This document shows, in pieces, positions 17,075-28,691 of a DNA stretch of 39,429 nt (within the stretch, counting starts at the first letter, position 1; every line of letters starts with the position of its first letter). The stretch lies in contig QXVZ01016715.1 of assembly GCA_008931825.1 (NCBI GenBank), positions 1-39,429 on the forward strand, written 5' to 3'. The DNA comes from Phallusia fumigata (lineage: Eukaryota > Chordata > Ascidiacea > Phlebobranchia > Ascidiidae). Position numbers and translations under genes: made by a program. Below the pieces are notes generated by a model that saw only the letters and a program-made list of their open reading frames with translations, searched no databases and had not been told where the DNA came from.

Positions 17075-18119
17075 CTACATACCATCATCATCACTGTCAT
17101 CCTCCTCTTCTTCATCATCCATGCCTTCCATGTTCATCATACCTCCAGGCATTCCTCCACCCATTTGTGCCATCATCTATGATCCAGTGATAATCATTAG
17201 ACTCCTTTTTATGGTTTTTCATTATTAAACGCAAAAGGTGCCAAACTTCACCTGTGACAAATCAGGTTCTCCGGCTGCCTCTTCTTCACTTGCTGAGTCA
17301 TCCTCATCCTTCCATCTTTGGAAATCAATCTTCAGCCAGTGGTTCTTTAATTAAAAAAAACATTTTAATAGTTATTAGGTTCTGACAAGATACTGAATTA
17401 CTGCTGTGTTTTTGCATGTACCTTAATAGCATCTTTCAATAACCGTTTCCAAAATCCGGCAGTTTTTTTCTGAATCTTACACTCGACACCAAATCCCTTT
17501 CTTGACCATGTACATCCCTAAAAATGGTGGCACAACCACATGTTACAATGTATTTCAATTTCACGCATAAAATCAGTTTGACAGTTTACTTTCCATACAT
17601 CATACCTCAGGTTTTATTTCACTGAATAAAGTCAACAGATTGCTATATGTCACAGATGTCCTGTTGTCTTGTCCAGAAAACTCGACTAGTTCCGGTTTAA
17701 AGATGACTTCTACATTTTTGCAATCCTCTATTTTGAAGGTAAGAAACACTGTGTCATTTGATTGAGCCCAAAGAGTTGGTGCTGGTCTTGGTCTAAAATA
17801 CAAGTTTAGTGAACCATGGGATAAAAGAACTTAAAATGGGAACTTCAAAATGATATTACAAGCTTTGCAACAAATTATAACATTGAGTCATGAGAATAAA
17901 TAAACACCATGTTGTACATAAAGTAAACCACTATAAAATATAAGTAAATGACTATAACTAACAACATTTCAGAGAGAATGAATATTTCCACACAAAACAA
18001 AAATTTTCGTGCAGAACATTTTAACATTTCTTCGCAGAACATAGGCCTTTGAAACAACAATTTTGGGAACTGCTAACTTACACTTTTGCATCCCCGTGGC
18101 CATTAGTGTCCTGTGTCAT
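17075..18119 (-). CDS. PTGES3: HSP90 co-chaperone p23 (CS domain)
   Basis: Binds ATP-bound HSP90 and stabilises client complexes; the vertebrate protein is also called prostaglandin E synthase 3. Exons on the minus strand: 18082-18119, 17606-17792, 17422-17517, 17252-17344, 17075-17176, in continuous frame, 171 aa (human is 160). The CS-domain start RPRPAPTLWAQSNDTVFLTF is followed by the p23 signature W-K-D region (NHWLKIDFQRWKDED). The C-terminus is Met/Gly-rich, then strongly acidic (DDEEEEDDSDDDG), as expected for the flexible chaperoning tail. The ATG is one base after a splice-acceptor-like site (tctcttaaag|c). It is divergent from EMC4, 800 bases away, so a shared promoter is likely. 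Confidence 0.95.
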
Positions 18120-18917
18120 GCTTTAAGAGAGGTAAATTAAACAGCCTAAAATACAACTACAGAACTCCAGCAGCCGAGTATCTGTGAAAATAGCAATGAT
18201 TTGGGATTAATGTAGACAAGCGTTTAAACAAACAAAACAACTTAGACTTCAAAATCAATCTGATACAATCATACTTAGCTAAACATCGCAAAACCCAGTA
18301 ACAGAAAATTTTCCAAAAGTTATCAAGTTATAAACTACGTCCTGTTTTTGCAACATGCGGCAAGCATCGGTCCCATGAGCACAAAGCAAATACCGAGAAT
18401 GTGCGTAAGTGCATTTGTTAATTTTGAAAAAAAAAAAACCTTTCAGCAAGGAAAGATACAAACTTCCACATTTTTTGAAGATTAGGAAAAAACAAACACT
18501 TTTTGTTTTCTTTGCTGATGTCTGTAAAATGTAAAGTACATCCTGATTTAAAAAATCGAATGAGTGATGCGTAAGTATCACTGCGCTTGTCTGCTGTTCA
18601 CTTTATTTCATTTCTCGATTTTTCTTGAGACCTAAGGTTTGTTTGTACTAAGGTTTAGCATTTTTTTGAAAAGTCGCAGAAAGCGTTTCGATATATTCAA
18701 CGATTTTGAAAGCTAGCTAAAAATGTTTTTAAGATCTAGCCGAATATAATTGTGCATAACACACCTTTTTTTACTGAACCATTTTGGAAAACAAAAACCA
18801 CAAAGAAACAAAATATGTAGTAAAGTCATTCCTATTCAAAGTTAAACAACGAAGAATGATTTTTAGGGATTTTTAATCGTGATATTTTTTTGTTTTTCAG
18901 TTTAATTTTGAAACAAA
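18120..18917. promoter_or_regulatory. Candidate bidirectional promoter between p23 and EMC4
   Basis: The two start codons face away from each other with 798 bases between them and no other gene visible. On the EMC4 side a polypyrimidine tract ends in ttttttgtttttcag at 18900. Confidence 0.5.
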
Positions 18918-19454
18918 ATGCAGGTATCTCCATCTGGACAAAAAGTTGGCAAACGAAAAGAAAAATGGACATTAGATTTGTCTATGCGGCGTGGAGAGCA
19001 AAGAAGTGAATTGCCATCACCACCAGGATATTTAACAGAAAAACTACCAGCAGCAGAAGTGGCAGCTGCAAATGAAGGCTCACATTTGGATCTTGTTGAC
19101 AAGCGATCCTGGGACATTGCTCTTGCACCTATCAAAGGCTTGCCGATGAACATATTTATTATGTACATGGCTGGCAACACCATATCCATATTTCCAATCA
19201 TGATGGTTGGCATGATGTTTTTCAGACCTATTCAAGCTCTCATGGGAATTCGTGCCACTACCAGAATGCTGGAAAGATCAAAACAGTATATTCTCCAAAC
19301 ACTTGTGTATTTCCTAGGAAACTGTCTTGCACTTGGGCTTGCAGTTTACAAATGTAATAGCATGGGTCTTTTGCCAACATACACTTCTGACTGGCTAGCT
19401 TTTGCAGACCCTGTGCAGGCTTTGGAACATGTTGGTGGTGGTTTTACCTTGTAA
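18918..19454 (+). CDS. EMC4: ER membrane protein complex subunit 4
   Basis: Subunit of the EMC insertase, which places tail-anchored and multipass proteins into the endoplasmic reticulum membrane. Single uninterrupted frame of 178 aa, close to the usual 180 or so. The conserved DUF1077 core is plain: SWDIALAPIKGLPMNIF, then a hydrophobic segment at about residues 74-98 (IFIMYMAGNTISIFPIMMVG), a loop with RATTRMLE, and a second hydrophobic segment (TLVYFLGNCLALGLAVYKC). The start follows a strong acceptor (tttttcag, ending 18900) by 17 bases, with no coding sequence lost upstream, which suits spliced-leader addition. ATTAAA overlaps the stop region at 19455-19460. Confidence 0.95.
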   Translation: MQVSPSGQKVGKRKEKWTLDLSMRRGEQRSELPSPPGYLTEKLPAAEVAAANEGSHLDLVDKRSWDIALAPIKGLPMNIFIMYMAGNTISIFPIMMVGMMFFRPIQALMGIRATTRMLERSKQYILQTLVYFLGNCLALGLAVYKCNSMGLLPTYTSDWLAFADPVQALEHVGGGFTL

Positions 19455-21148
19455 ATTAAACTTTATGATGCATTGGTAAAGATATTGTTAATTTTTAAAG
19501 TATTGTGCAATGCACACAATTCATGTTTTGTTACTTGTCTTGCATCTAACAAATTTTATTGAAAAGAGTAAAGCTAGTAATACAGAATGTCTTTAACAAA
19601 GCTGGTAAATTTGCAACTCTATTGAACAATACTACCCAATCTTTCACTTTTTTACTGAACTGTGTTTAGCTTGCTGGTCTGTGGGCTAAAACACTTGTTG
19701 TAACAGTCCCTATTTGATGTGTGTTGTATCACAACTGGCATTGACAACTCTTGCCCCAATTTCCTGTCTTTAATCGTGATAATATGTGCAAAATGACTCT
19801 CCAGATGGTGTCTGACACTGACATGTCATTAGCAAAATCAGTTCCATTATATGAATGACTACATAAAATAACAATTTGATAATTTTTAAAAGGAATATAA
19901 CAACTACCAACCAAAAAAACAACATGCTGCTATGATAAGGTCATTGGATAGAATCAGAAATTTTGCATAATTTTGCCACATTTTTCAAGGATTTTTTATG
20001 CACAAAAATCTGTGCATCCAATTTAGAAATACCTGTAGAACGTTAGTTTTTTGCCTTGGACACAGTGAATTGTGCTCTGTCTAAATGTTACATAACCTTT
20101 TTGATGACAAAATGTAAGTCTGTCCATGACAAATACAGAATGGGAAATCTTGTGAATGAATTAAAACGCNGGTCATTGGATAGAATCAGAAATTTTGCAT
20201 AATTTTGCCACATTTTTCAAGGATTTTTTATGCACAAAAATCTGTGCATCCAATTTAGAAATACCTGTAGAACGTTAGTTTTTTGCCTTGGACACAGTGA
20301 ATTGTGCTCTGTCTAAATGTTACATAACCTTTTTGATGACAAAATGTAAGTCTGTCCATGACAAATACAGAATGGGAAATCTTGTGAATGAATTAAAACG
20401 CAGTGGACAAAAAAGCGCCTCATCATTAAAGTGGCCAGTAGTATGGTCGAGGACAGCAGTCGCAGCTAATTATTAAGTGCTGGCACCCACCTAATCGGCT
20501 ACTTAGTCGATACAGGATGCGTCAAGTCTCAACAATGCAATACGCATTTACCGAAGCTCTCCCTTGACAGCATTTTGTGGTTTTACTTTTTGAGGAAAAA
20601 ATGTAAGATCAGATGCAACCTCATGCGGGGTTTATATTATCGCCAACTTACTTTCACTTATCCCTAAATCCTAAAGCGTGCTGTTTTTGATATTACTGGT
20701 TTTAGTCGGCCAATGCTTTATTGTCTTGCCACAGGACTGCGAATATCCAAATAATAAACAGATACATGCGCTAGGGCAGAGAAACGAATCTGACAAAAAG
20801 GCACCGAGTAGCTATTCGATTTTCCAGTCAAAAATGACTCCTCCATTGCACGAAACAAAAAATGCTTGAAACTATAGAAAAGACCGACACCAAAAACGAC
20901 TTTATAGTGGAACTCCAAAAGCTTAACAGGGGTATTTTATGAGCATAGACCGTTTACCTGTAAGGTGTCCAAACCACAGTATCACGCTACACTTAGTATT
21001 GCGATTAAGGTATTGGTGCGTGAACTGTAAGACGACATATGGATTAATATTTGAAGCAATATATGGAAATATATGTATTTTTTCTATTATGAACTATGTT
21101 TGTGAAACATTCACGAGCAAGTAAAGCTATACGCACGCTGTTTTATTG
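19455..21148. other. Intergenic region between EMC4 and FDXR 3' end
   Basis: No gene supported. Contains the EMC4 3' flank, the 231-base contig-overlap duplication at 19939-20401, and short open stretches (for example 20678-20869, which starts hydrophobic but lacks an ATG). Confidence 0.6.
19939..20401. repeat. 231-base direct duplication around a single N
   Basis: Bases 19939-20169 recur at 20171-20401 with an N at 20170. The unit starts ggtcattggatagaatcag and ends gaattaaaacgc. It is unmerged overlap between contigs. Confidence 0.92.
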
Positions 21149-21156
21149 CATTAGTT

Positions 21157-21339
21157 CAGTGTTTCTCAAACTTTTTTTGCCAAGGACCACTTCATCTTCG
21201 ACTTTTTTTCTGAGGACTACCAAACAGAATTTCGTTTTAACATGCTCACAAAACAGGCGATTTTATAAACCCGTGCCTAGTTTAAGACATCTTTTCGCGG
21301 ACCACTATGAGGGGATGGCGGACACTTTGAGAATCACTG
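21157..21339. mobile_element. hAT-type non-autonomous transposon (MITE), 183 bp
   Basis: Ends are imperfect terminal inverted repeats: CAGTGTTTCTCAAAC at the left, and CAGTGATTCTCAAAG read inward from the right (13 of 15 match). It is flanked by a perfect 8-base target-site duplication, cattagtt, at 21149-21156 and 21340-21347. CAGTG-type ends and 8-base duplications are the hallmarks of the hAT superfamily. No transposase frame. It sits about 140 bases downstream of the FDXR stop codon. Confidence 0.9.
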
Positions 21340-21480
21340 CATTAGTTGAACTGATTAAATGCAGTGGACGACGGTCTGGACTAGACTCATTGCGTCGTAG
21401 CAATTCGCTGATTAAACACCAAACACCTGGTGCAGTGGAGGCGTTTTTTCTAGAAATAAACGTTTGTTTATCTGCTCTGT

Positions 21481-24400
21481 TCACGACACTTCGTTGTTTC
21501 CACTTCCTTGTTTTTCTCTTCCTTTGGCAATTTCCAGCATCTCGTCGCAATTTACAACTTTCTCCCGAATTTTACCAAGTTCTCGGCCACGTTTAGTTTC
21601 AAAACTGTCTATAGTCCTCCAATCGTTCCAAGACGTGATTTGCTTTCCTATTGCAGAAGTGAATTTATACAGACGGGAAGACTAAAAGGGCACGCAAAAA
21701 AGTTTCATTTACCTGTTTGTAAAATCTTAGGCACGACATCTCTACTACCATTGCAGGTCTTTTCGTTGACAAGTTCGTTCAAATTTTCCATCACTGAAGC
21801 ACCAGTCACAAGGCTATCATTTGAACTATCGGCCAGAACCCCCTTCGCTCCATGTCGACACCATCCGCATGTGTAGAGGTCTTCAAAATACAAAGCAAAG
21901 GTGAGTAAAACAGAATGACTTGTGTGAAAGCAAAACGTTTGGTAGCCGCCCGGGACAAGAGACTACACTCGGATTAAGCATCGCCACTTTAAATGCCCGA
22001 TAAAAGTGATACTCCTTGATCAAAACCTACTGAACAACAAACGTGGTTATGGGTGTTAAAACTAGAAAATGCATTCTCGAGCGAGCAAAGAAGTTGGTTT
22101 TAAAGCCAATAGTTTAATATTATTTCATGCTGCGTGAAATCAGGTCATTAGAAAAAATCTGCAGTGTATCGTATATTACCTAATGATGCTCGGCTTAGCC
22201 AACGTTGTTCGTTTTGGTATTCTTAAGACAAACGTTTTGGTATTTAATTACCTTTTCGATTTATAACTTTGCCATTCTCGCTTAGAATTTTTCCTTCTTT
22301 GAAAGGAATGTCATTTGATAAAACCGCATTTTGGTAACCTATGCATGATATTAAAAGATCACAGGGCAGGTTGTCAACAACGTTTGTGTCAGAAAATGTT
22401 GCATTAAAGGCATCAGCACCCTGAAAATGAATAAACATATTTTCGCGACACAAGACATTAATTGGTATATATGCAACAGTTATTCAAAACGTACTTTCAT
22501 CTGACGTTTCAGCAGCTTGACATTGGTAATTAAATTGTTGTTTGTCGATTCTAATGCGACTGGCGATCGCAAAAGTTTAAGGTGAAGTTTTTTCTCGTCA
22601 TCAAAAGTGCCCTCTTTATATTGTTGGGAGACTTTTTGCAGATACGCAACCAACCTTCTTTGCTTCCGCCGTGCCAAATCTAAAAGGTTAAAAAACTTGT
22701 ATGATTATACAACCAACTGTCCTGAAACAACTAGCAGAGTGGCGTATTACACATAGTTTTTTTTTACATACATTGTACCCATTTAAAAGCATACACATTT
22801 ACCACCCAGTTTTATGCATTGGGTAACCTTTCAGTGCATATGTGTTTTCGCAAGCATAGACGCATGGGTGCTCACGCACCATCACTTGGTAGGATGTTAA
22901 AAAATTATAAAGTGCATTTTGTGGATAAATGTATTAGAGTGTTATGCTTTTAAACTTAGATTTAAAAAAGATAGTGTTCTATCAAATTAAACAGGTGCAT
23001 TGTTATTTAACAAGTTGAAATTGTATGAAATAATTTATTTCTAGTTGAAGCAAGTGTGAACGACACATTTGTCCACGAATTTGTTTCTTCATCATTGCCA
23101 ATATGAAAAACCATGTCACAAAACCTACATGACGATATGCTACAATTTCTAGAATACACAAATAGTCCAGTGATCTCCAGTTGCAAGTTATAAGGAAGGT
23201 TTGTTTTGGTGCGTTTGCAACAGCAACTCTTGGATTGCATTGGTGTGTGTGTGACTGCCCTACATGTCTATCCAACGGATTGGCGTTTATCTAGCCATCC
23301 TACACCTCCTTGTAAACCTGAAATTTTATAGATGATTTGCAGTGTTCCTTTGTCATGTAGGAACCATGGTAAATCTGAAGAAATTTCCAGTATCCTGTAA
23401 TAGTTAGTTATGATATCTGGTTGACTATAGCCACTACGTTGCCTAGCAACCAATCTTCATCTTTTTCCATAAAACTGTAAATTGCAGCCCATGCAGCAAT
23501 GTAGCCTGTAACTGCTTTTGTTGCAATGCACGAACATTGGGGTTGCAGGCCTATAGAATAATGATTCTGGTTCTTTTAACTTCAGTCCAGAAACCAGAAA
23601 GGGAATGTAGTGTAAGTTGTAGGTACGGAACAAGTTGGCAGACTGGATGAGATGGAAATAAGGGTGGTAGGGGTTGATCTGTGATTTATGATGCTTGGCA
23701 GGTTCCAGCAGTGCTGCGTTTGGCACTCAAAGTGACTTTGCTGCGTTTGGCACTGAAAGTCTACAAAACTGGGAACTGTATCACGAAAGCTGTCAAATCT
23801 TGATAAAACATAAGAACGTAAACACTCAATGTTCCATGGCCCACCATAGTTGTTGCAGCTGGTATGTGGTCTTGAAAGCCATGTTTGTGCATCATATTTT
23901 TGACGTTGTGAAGCTGATTTGACATGAGATTTTCATTTAGGTCAGCAACAACAACACCTTTTTTAAGTCCTAGTTGTCCGTGGTTTGTTTGTAGATTTGT
24001 GATTCTATGACAGGAAAGGGTGTTTGGTAACCAATGGTTGCATTCCAAAAACTCCTCAGACCCAAATGTTTTTAAGATAAACAGCTACACCATCCATTCT
24101 TGAGTTTGCTCAGCTGCAGAGTTTGCAGTTGGGCAGTTGAAAAAGTAAGAGATCTTCATTATCTTTTCATCATGTTTTAGTTAGACATATTACATAGGTG
24201 TTTCAAAACAGTCCCGTGTTTTTGAGTGATTGAAAGTGCTTGCGAAGAGATTGGTGCAAACTGAAGTGGTCTTCAGATGCTTGTTGGTGGTTGAATCTTT
24301 GAGACATCCTGAAAAAAAAAACATACTTTAACCGTCCATAACACAAGAAAATAATATTGAAACGATGGTAAGATTTCTTTTCACTTCATTGATGCACAAG

Positions 24401-27400
24401 CTGTTGGAGAGAAGCAATTTTACTGTTACACCTAATATGTTTTTAACTTTTAAAAGTTGTCACTGGCATGTTGGGTGTACAGTTGTTAAGCAACCACTTG
24501 CAGCTTTAGCTTAGCTTCGCAGCTGACAACAAAATTTTGGAGTAAACACGTGCATGCACATATCTATGGCAAAAGCTTTTTGTAGTCAACCGTGAAAGCT
24601 TTCGTTGAAACAAAAAGATGTGCGAGGAAACGTATCGTCTTGACCCCAATTACGTCTATGATACGCTTTAACACGAAGTTTAACAAGCCAACCGACTTCG
24701 TGAGCAAGCAATTTTGTTGTAGCAACTTTTTAGTTTTTATCGTGCAGCGGCGAACCGTTGACCGTTTGATAAGATTAAATATATTTAGTGGCGTGATATG
24801 GGTTAAAACCAAAGTGCCAATTTCTACGTCAGGCTAGAGTATTGTTGCCACCTGAAACATGTTGCACGTACAATGTCGTCCACCCAATCCCATTTTTTTG
24901 CTGAATGCCAACCGCTTTTTAACAATTTCGCATTATCGGTCAGTGTTTTACGTACATGCAGTAGGTAATGGAAATGTTATGACCACAAATAGTCACAAGA
25001 GAAAACCCGAGACCACAGTCGAAATAAACAATTATTCGCCCACAGGCCTTTACTGTTGTGTGAGATGTCAACACATGACAAACCAAATGTGCCAGACTCC
25101 CATCCTTACCAAAACCCTGACGCGACAGATCCTCAAAAGATTTTTAACTCCCATGGGAGCGCAGTTTCTTATCACATAAAATATTTGTCAGCAAAACGTT
25201 AACTTTTTCGCAGGGAGCTCCTTCGCTGGAAATATTGCCGGGACAGACGTTTAGGATGCCATCATTTTGAGAAGGCGTACAGTTGGTAGCCGACGTGCGT
25301 TTTATGCTGCTGCGCAATGGCCTTCAAATGTGGCAATGTTTTTCTCAAGGAAAAGGTAGCCAATTTGATTTGCAGGAAATTTTTTAAACGTCTTTAACTG
25401 GCCAATTTAATGGACCGTGTTCAGAGCTGTTGTTCTAAGATAACAACACTTTTCAAAAGGAAGTAGAGATTGGGACCCAAAGATATCGTGTCTAAAAACC
25501 ATGGCGCTTTACCGACACAAAACTTGCGCACCCATAAACATTTGGTTAAATATTTTTACGTTTAACGATTAATTTTTGAATGTAAATGCCTCGGATGAGG
25601 CTAAAAAAATGAGGCTAAAAATGCAATTAGAATATTTGTTTTTTAAAGGCGTAGAGATCGAATGCTACAGTTTAAACTTAAAAATTGCGGTATTCACAAT
25701 GACGATGGAACGAATATTCGAAGAAATGTTTTCGAGACAAAAGGATTCGGCAATGGCATTCTTGCATGCCGACAACCTGATGTATCGAGGTGAATTCCAG
25801 GCTGCAATTGACGAGGTGGGGCGCGGGCAGGATATGTTAAAAGAAACTATGGACGACGCTAAACAAAAGATTACTGCGGAATTCGAAAAAGTCATTCAGG
25901 AAAAACGCGACGCGGAACAGGAGTTGAGAATTCTGCAAGACAACAACGATTTATCTACGGGAAGTTCACGAGATTCAACACAACAAATCGTTGAAACCAG
26001 CCCACAAAGTTTGTCGCCACTTGGACAAACTGTCTGTGCAAAAACCTCTACAGATGGCGAGAGTGGCACCATGGATAAGTGTAAACCGGAATGCACAAAC
26101 CCAAAATAAATCACGATTTAGGCATATACCAATAAAACGAAATGTACTTACTTTTTTGCTTAGTTTCACGTTCAAGGCTTTTTTCAAGTTCATTACTTTT
26201 TTCTCGTCCAAGCCTTTTCCTTTGTTGGTATTTTTCTCTGAACCTTTGACTTCGTTGTTTAGCAACATCAAATAAACAAATTTGCCACAAATAAAAACTG
26301 AAATTGCAACGATGCATATAAGTTTTCCCACAGTGGTTTCCAACAGGGGAGGAATTTCCACTTTGTAGTTAAGATTTTTCTTTATAGTGTGGTATTTCTT
26401 TTTAGGTAGACCATCGGTTTCAAACCGTTTAATGTAACTTCATGTCACTCCAAAATAGGCAAAGGAGGGAATGTATCAAAAAAGATTGAGAACCACAGCC
26501 GCAACAGTTAGGGGCAGGGAGGGCGACAGGCGATTTCCGATAGACACCGCGCCGGCACCTGCGCAGACGGGAGTTGACTGTCCATATGCCACCGCAATGC
26601 GCGTCGCATAACTCACGATAGGCAATCTTGGCAAAAGGAAATGGGAAGACATTATAACACCGGGTGTGTTTCAGTAAAGGTAAACTAATTCCCCCAAAAC
26701 ATATCAACAGTGTGTGTTACATATGCGTATAAATGTGGTCAGTAAAGAACCTTGTGTCCTTGTTAGACGTAGAGAAAACAAGCGTGATGACGCACTTCCA
26801 AACTATGAACCGAATCCCGATCATATTTTGTGTGGTCGTATGTGATCGAGCGTATTGACTTTTTAGGTCCACTTGGTTCGTCTTTTACAGGTTTAAAATT
26901 GCAGGTACAGCTTATAGGCATGTTTAAAACCACAACTTCGATACACTACTCGTGTTGTTAAACTTGAGATTGGGCGGAACTGCCGTTTTTGACTTCGTTA
27001 CAGGTTTGCCGCTTTTTCGGAAACTGTACCTGGGACGAATATTTGAAGGAATCTTATTTGCACTAAATATTTTGGCCAATGTTCCTCAACCAATGGGCCA
27101 TAGAGCTGTTTGCGAAAGGGCCACTGAGCTAGGTAGTAATGTAGAATACCAAATATCATTTCTAAGAATTAGGAAACTGTTTGATTGTGTTCAACAGCAA
27201 TTTTCCCACTAAAGTTAATAATATAATACACCGCTATACTTAGTTTAAAACAATGCTTGTTTGCGTCATTAGCCTAGAATGAGGAAAGTTTGCCCTGCTG
27301 ATGAATCAATGGGCAACGATGTGTTTGCAAAACGTTTTCTGGGCCGCGCAAAAAAAGTTGAGCAACACTGGTTTGGGTGATATTCCCAGTTTAATTATGA

Positions 27401-28444
27401 CAGGTAAGCTGTTCTTGTCACAAACCTTCGCTCTTTAGTGCTGCTTCTACCGACTCCGAAAAACAACTTGAGTCCACAAACGTTTTGACACAGTGCAGCT
27501 TGGCCACCTCCGAAAGTTCCTATAAATCATAAATATTTCTTAGTCTCGCAGAAGAAACAGAACAAAGTGTTTTCTATGCGCACTTTTCGCGTGCAAGCCA
27601 TTTGCATAGGACCCCTTCTCCCAACAAGATATACTTCTTCAATGTTAGAGTTCTGTAATGTTTTGAGTGCACTGCCGGTGATGTCAGTTTCCTAAAATGA
27701 ATTCAGTTNNNNNNNNNNNNNNNNNNNNNNNNNNNNNNNNNNNNNNNNNNNNNNNNNNNNNNNNNNNNNNNNNNNNNNNNNNNNNNNNNNNNNNNNNNNN
27801 NNNNNNNNNNNNNNNNNNNNNNNNNNNNNNNNNNNNNNNNNNNNNNNNNNNNNNNNNNNNNNNNNNNNNNNNNNNNNNNNNNNNNNNNNNNNNNNNNNNN
27901 NNNNNNNNNNNNNNNNNNNNNNNNNNNNNNNNNNNNNNNNNNNNNNNNNNNNNNNNNNNNNNNNNNNNNNNNNNNNNNNNNNNNNNNNNNNNNNNNNNNN
28001 NNNNNNNNNNNNNNNNNNNNNNNNNNNNNNNNNNNNNNNNNNNNNNNNNNNNNNNNNNNNNNNNNNNNNNNNNNNNNNNNNNNNNNNNNNNNNNNNNNNN
28101 NNNNNNNNNNNNNNNNNNNNNNNNNNNNNNNNNNNNNNNNNNNNNNNAGAAGACTGTTCTGGTTGCATGAAAGTCAAAGTTGAGAAACATTGTTATGTTT
28201 GTAAAACCCAGTACCTTTAATAATGTTTGTGCCACTCCAAAACCAGCTGGTCCACTTCCTACAATACATACATGAGGTATAGTGCTTCCAAGAGTAGAAA
28301 AATTGTAACTTGCAACTGCAATTTGAAAGTTTTCATGTCGTTGGTGTACATAGAACAGAAAGAACTGAAATACCACCACTTACCACAATAAAGGTTAGTA
28401 GCATTACATTTTAAACTAATCTGTTTTAAAACATTTGCAAGCAT
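21481..28444 (-). CDS. FDXR: NADPH:ferredoxin (adrenodoxin) reductase, mitochondrial
   Basis: Flavoprotein that passes electrons from NADPH to mitochondrial ferredoxins for Fe-S cluster, steroid and heme A synthesis. Exons on the minus strand: 28384-28444, 28215-28315, (exons in the N gap), 27584-27691, 27426-27519, 22495-22679, 22252-22420, 21713-21880, 21481-21647. Phases agree at every visible join. The first exon reads as a mitochondrial presequence (MLANVLKQISLKCNATN); the FAD-binding motif CIVGSGPAGFGVAQTLLK follows. The NADPH-binding side shows VYLVGRRGPMQ, then DLPCDLLISCIGYQ-type residues and LYTCGWCRHGAKGVL near the C-terminus. Roughly the segment between residues 54 and 200 is lost in 27709-28147. 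The 4.7 kb intron is far longer than its neighbours and holds other open frames. Confidence 0.95.
23712..23760. repeat. Two-copy tandem repeat, 27-base period
   Basis: tgctgcgtttggcact(c/g)aaagt occurs at 23712-23733 and 23739-23760. The period of 27 keeps the reading frame, and on the plus strand it encodes two AAFGT(Q/E)S units, but no gene is supported there. Confidence 0.7.
25609..26109 (+). CDS. Hypothetical 166-aa protein with a charged helix, nested in the FDXR intron
   Basis: Not recognised. Open frame on the strand opposite to FDXR, first ATG at 25609; a second plausible start is the MTMERIFEE methionine. Residues from about 35 to 110 are rich in Glu, Lys, Gln and Asp with few breaks (FEEMFSRQKDSAMAFLHAD, KQKITAEFEKVIQEKRDAEQ), which looks like an amphipathic helix or coiled coil; the tail is Ser/Thr-rich. 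AATAAA overlaps the stop at 26104, and another lies at about 26130, as expected for a short 3' end. It could be a single-exon gene, a retrocopy, or the last exon of a longer plus-strand gene. Confidence 0.45.
   Translation: MRLKMQLEYLFFKGVEIECYSLNLKIAVFTMTMERIFEEMFSRQKDSAMAFLHADNLMYRGEFQAAIDEVGRGQDMLKETMDDAKQKITAEFEKVIQEKRDAEQELRILQDNNDLSTGSSRDSTQQIVETSPQSLSPLGQTVCAKTSTDGESGTMDKCKPECTNPK
26152..26439 (-). other. Possible exon of an unknown membrane protein, within the FDXR intron
   Basis: Minus-strand open stretch ending in a strong donor (AAAAAA|GTAAGT at 26151-26146). In the frame that leaves phase 0 it reads a basic segment (GLPKKKYHTIKKNL), a hydrophobic helix (KLICIVAISVFICGKFVYLM) and a lysine-rich part (MNLKKALNVKLSKK). 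There is no ATG at its start and no matching downstream exon could be identified, so this is weak support for coding. Confidence 0.25.
27709..28147. other. Assembly gap of 439 N
   Basis: Run of undetermined bases inside FDXR. By comparison with the family, the missing exons encode most of the FAD-binding domain and the first part of the NADPH-binding domain. Confidence 0.98.
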
Positions 28445-28691
28445 TTTAGCGACAATTCTAGTAATCTGCAAAATAAAATCAGCTACAGATAAAATTTGAG
28501 ATGAAAAATTAAATATATAAAGTACAAACTTGCATACTATTTCACAGTCAATGGTATAAGCACAGTAACACAGAATTAAAAAAAACATGAAGTGTAAAGT
28601 GTACAGTGAACAAAATTTACAGTGACACAAGTAACAAACTACTGAAATAATTAAACATTTTATAAAATCAGTTGGCATGTAGAGCTTAGTT

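Larger units (their letters stand above)
22680..27425. other. Large FDXR intron, with unassigned open stretches
   Basis: All other introns here are below about 700 bases, so 4746 bases is exceptional. Besides the plus-strand frame at 25609-26109 and the minus-strand one at 26152-26439, there is a 96-codon minus stretch (23761-24048; HGFQDHIPAATTMVGHG), further minus fragments at 23003-23275 and 23457-23726, a plus fragment at about 27004-27212 behind an acceptor-like site, and a tandem 27-base repeat at 23712-23760. None shows a family I know. Gene fragments or old mobile elements are both possible. Confidence 0.5.

Noticed and set aside
20678..20869. Signal-peptide-like frame (LFLILLVLVGQCFIV)
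   Set aside because: Starts with GTG, not ATG, and no acceptor or downstream exon supports it.
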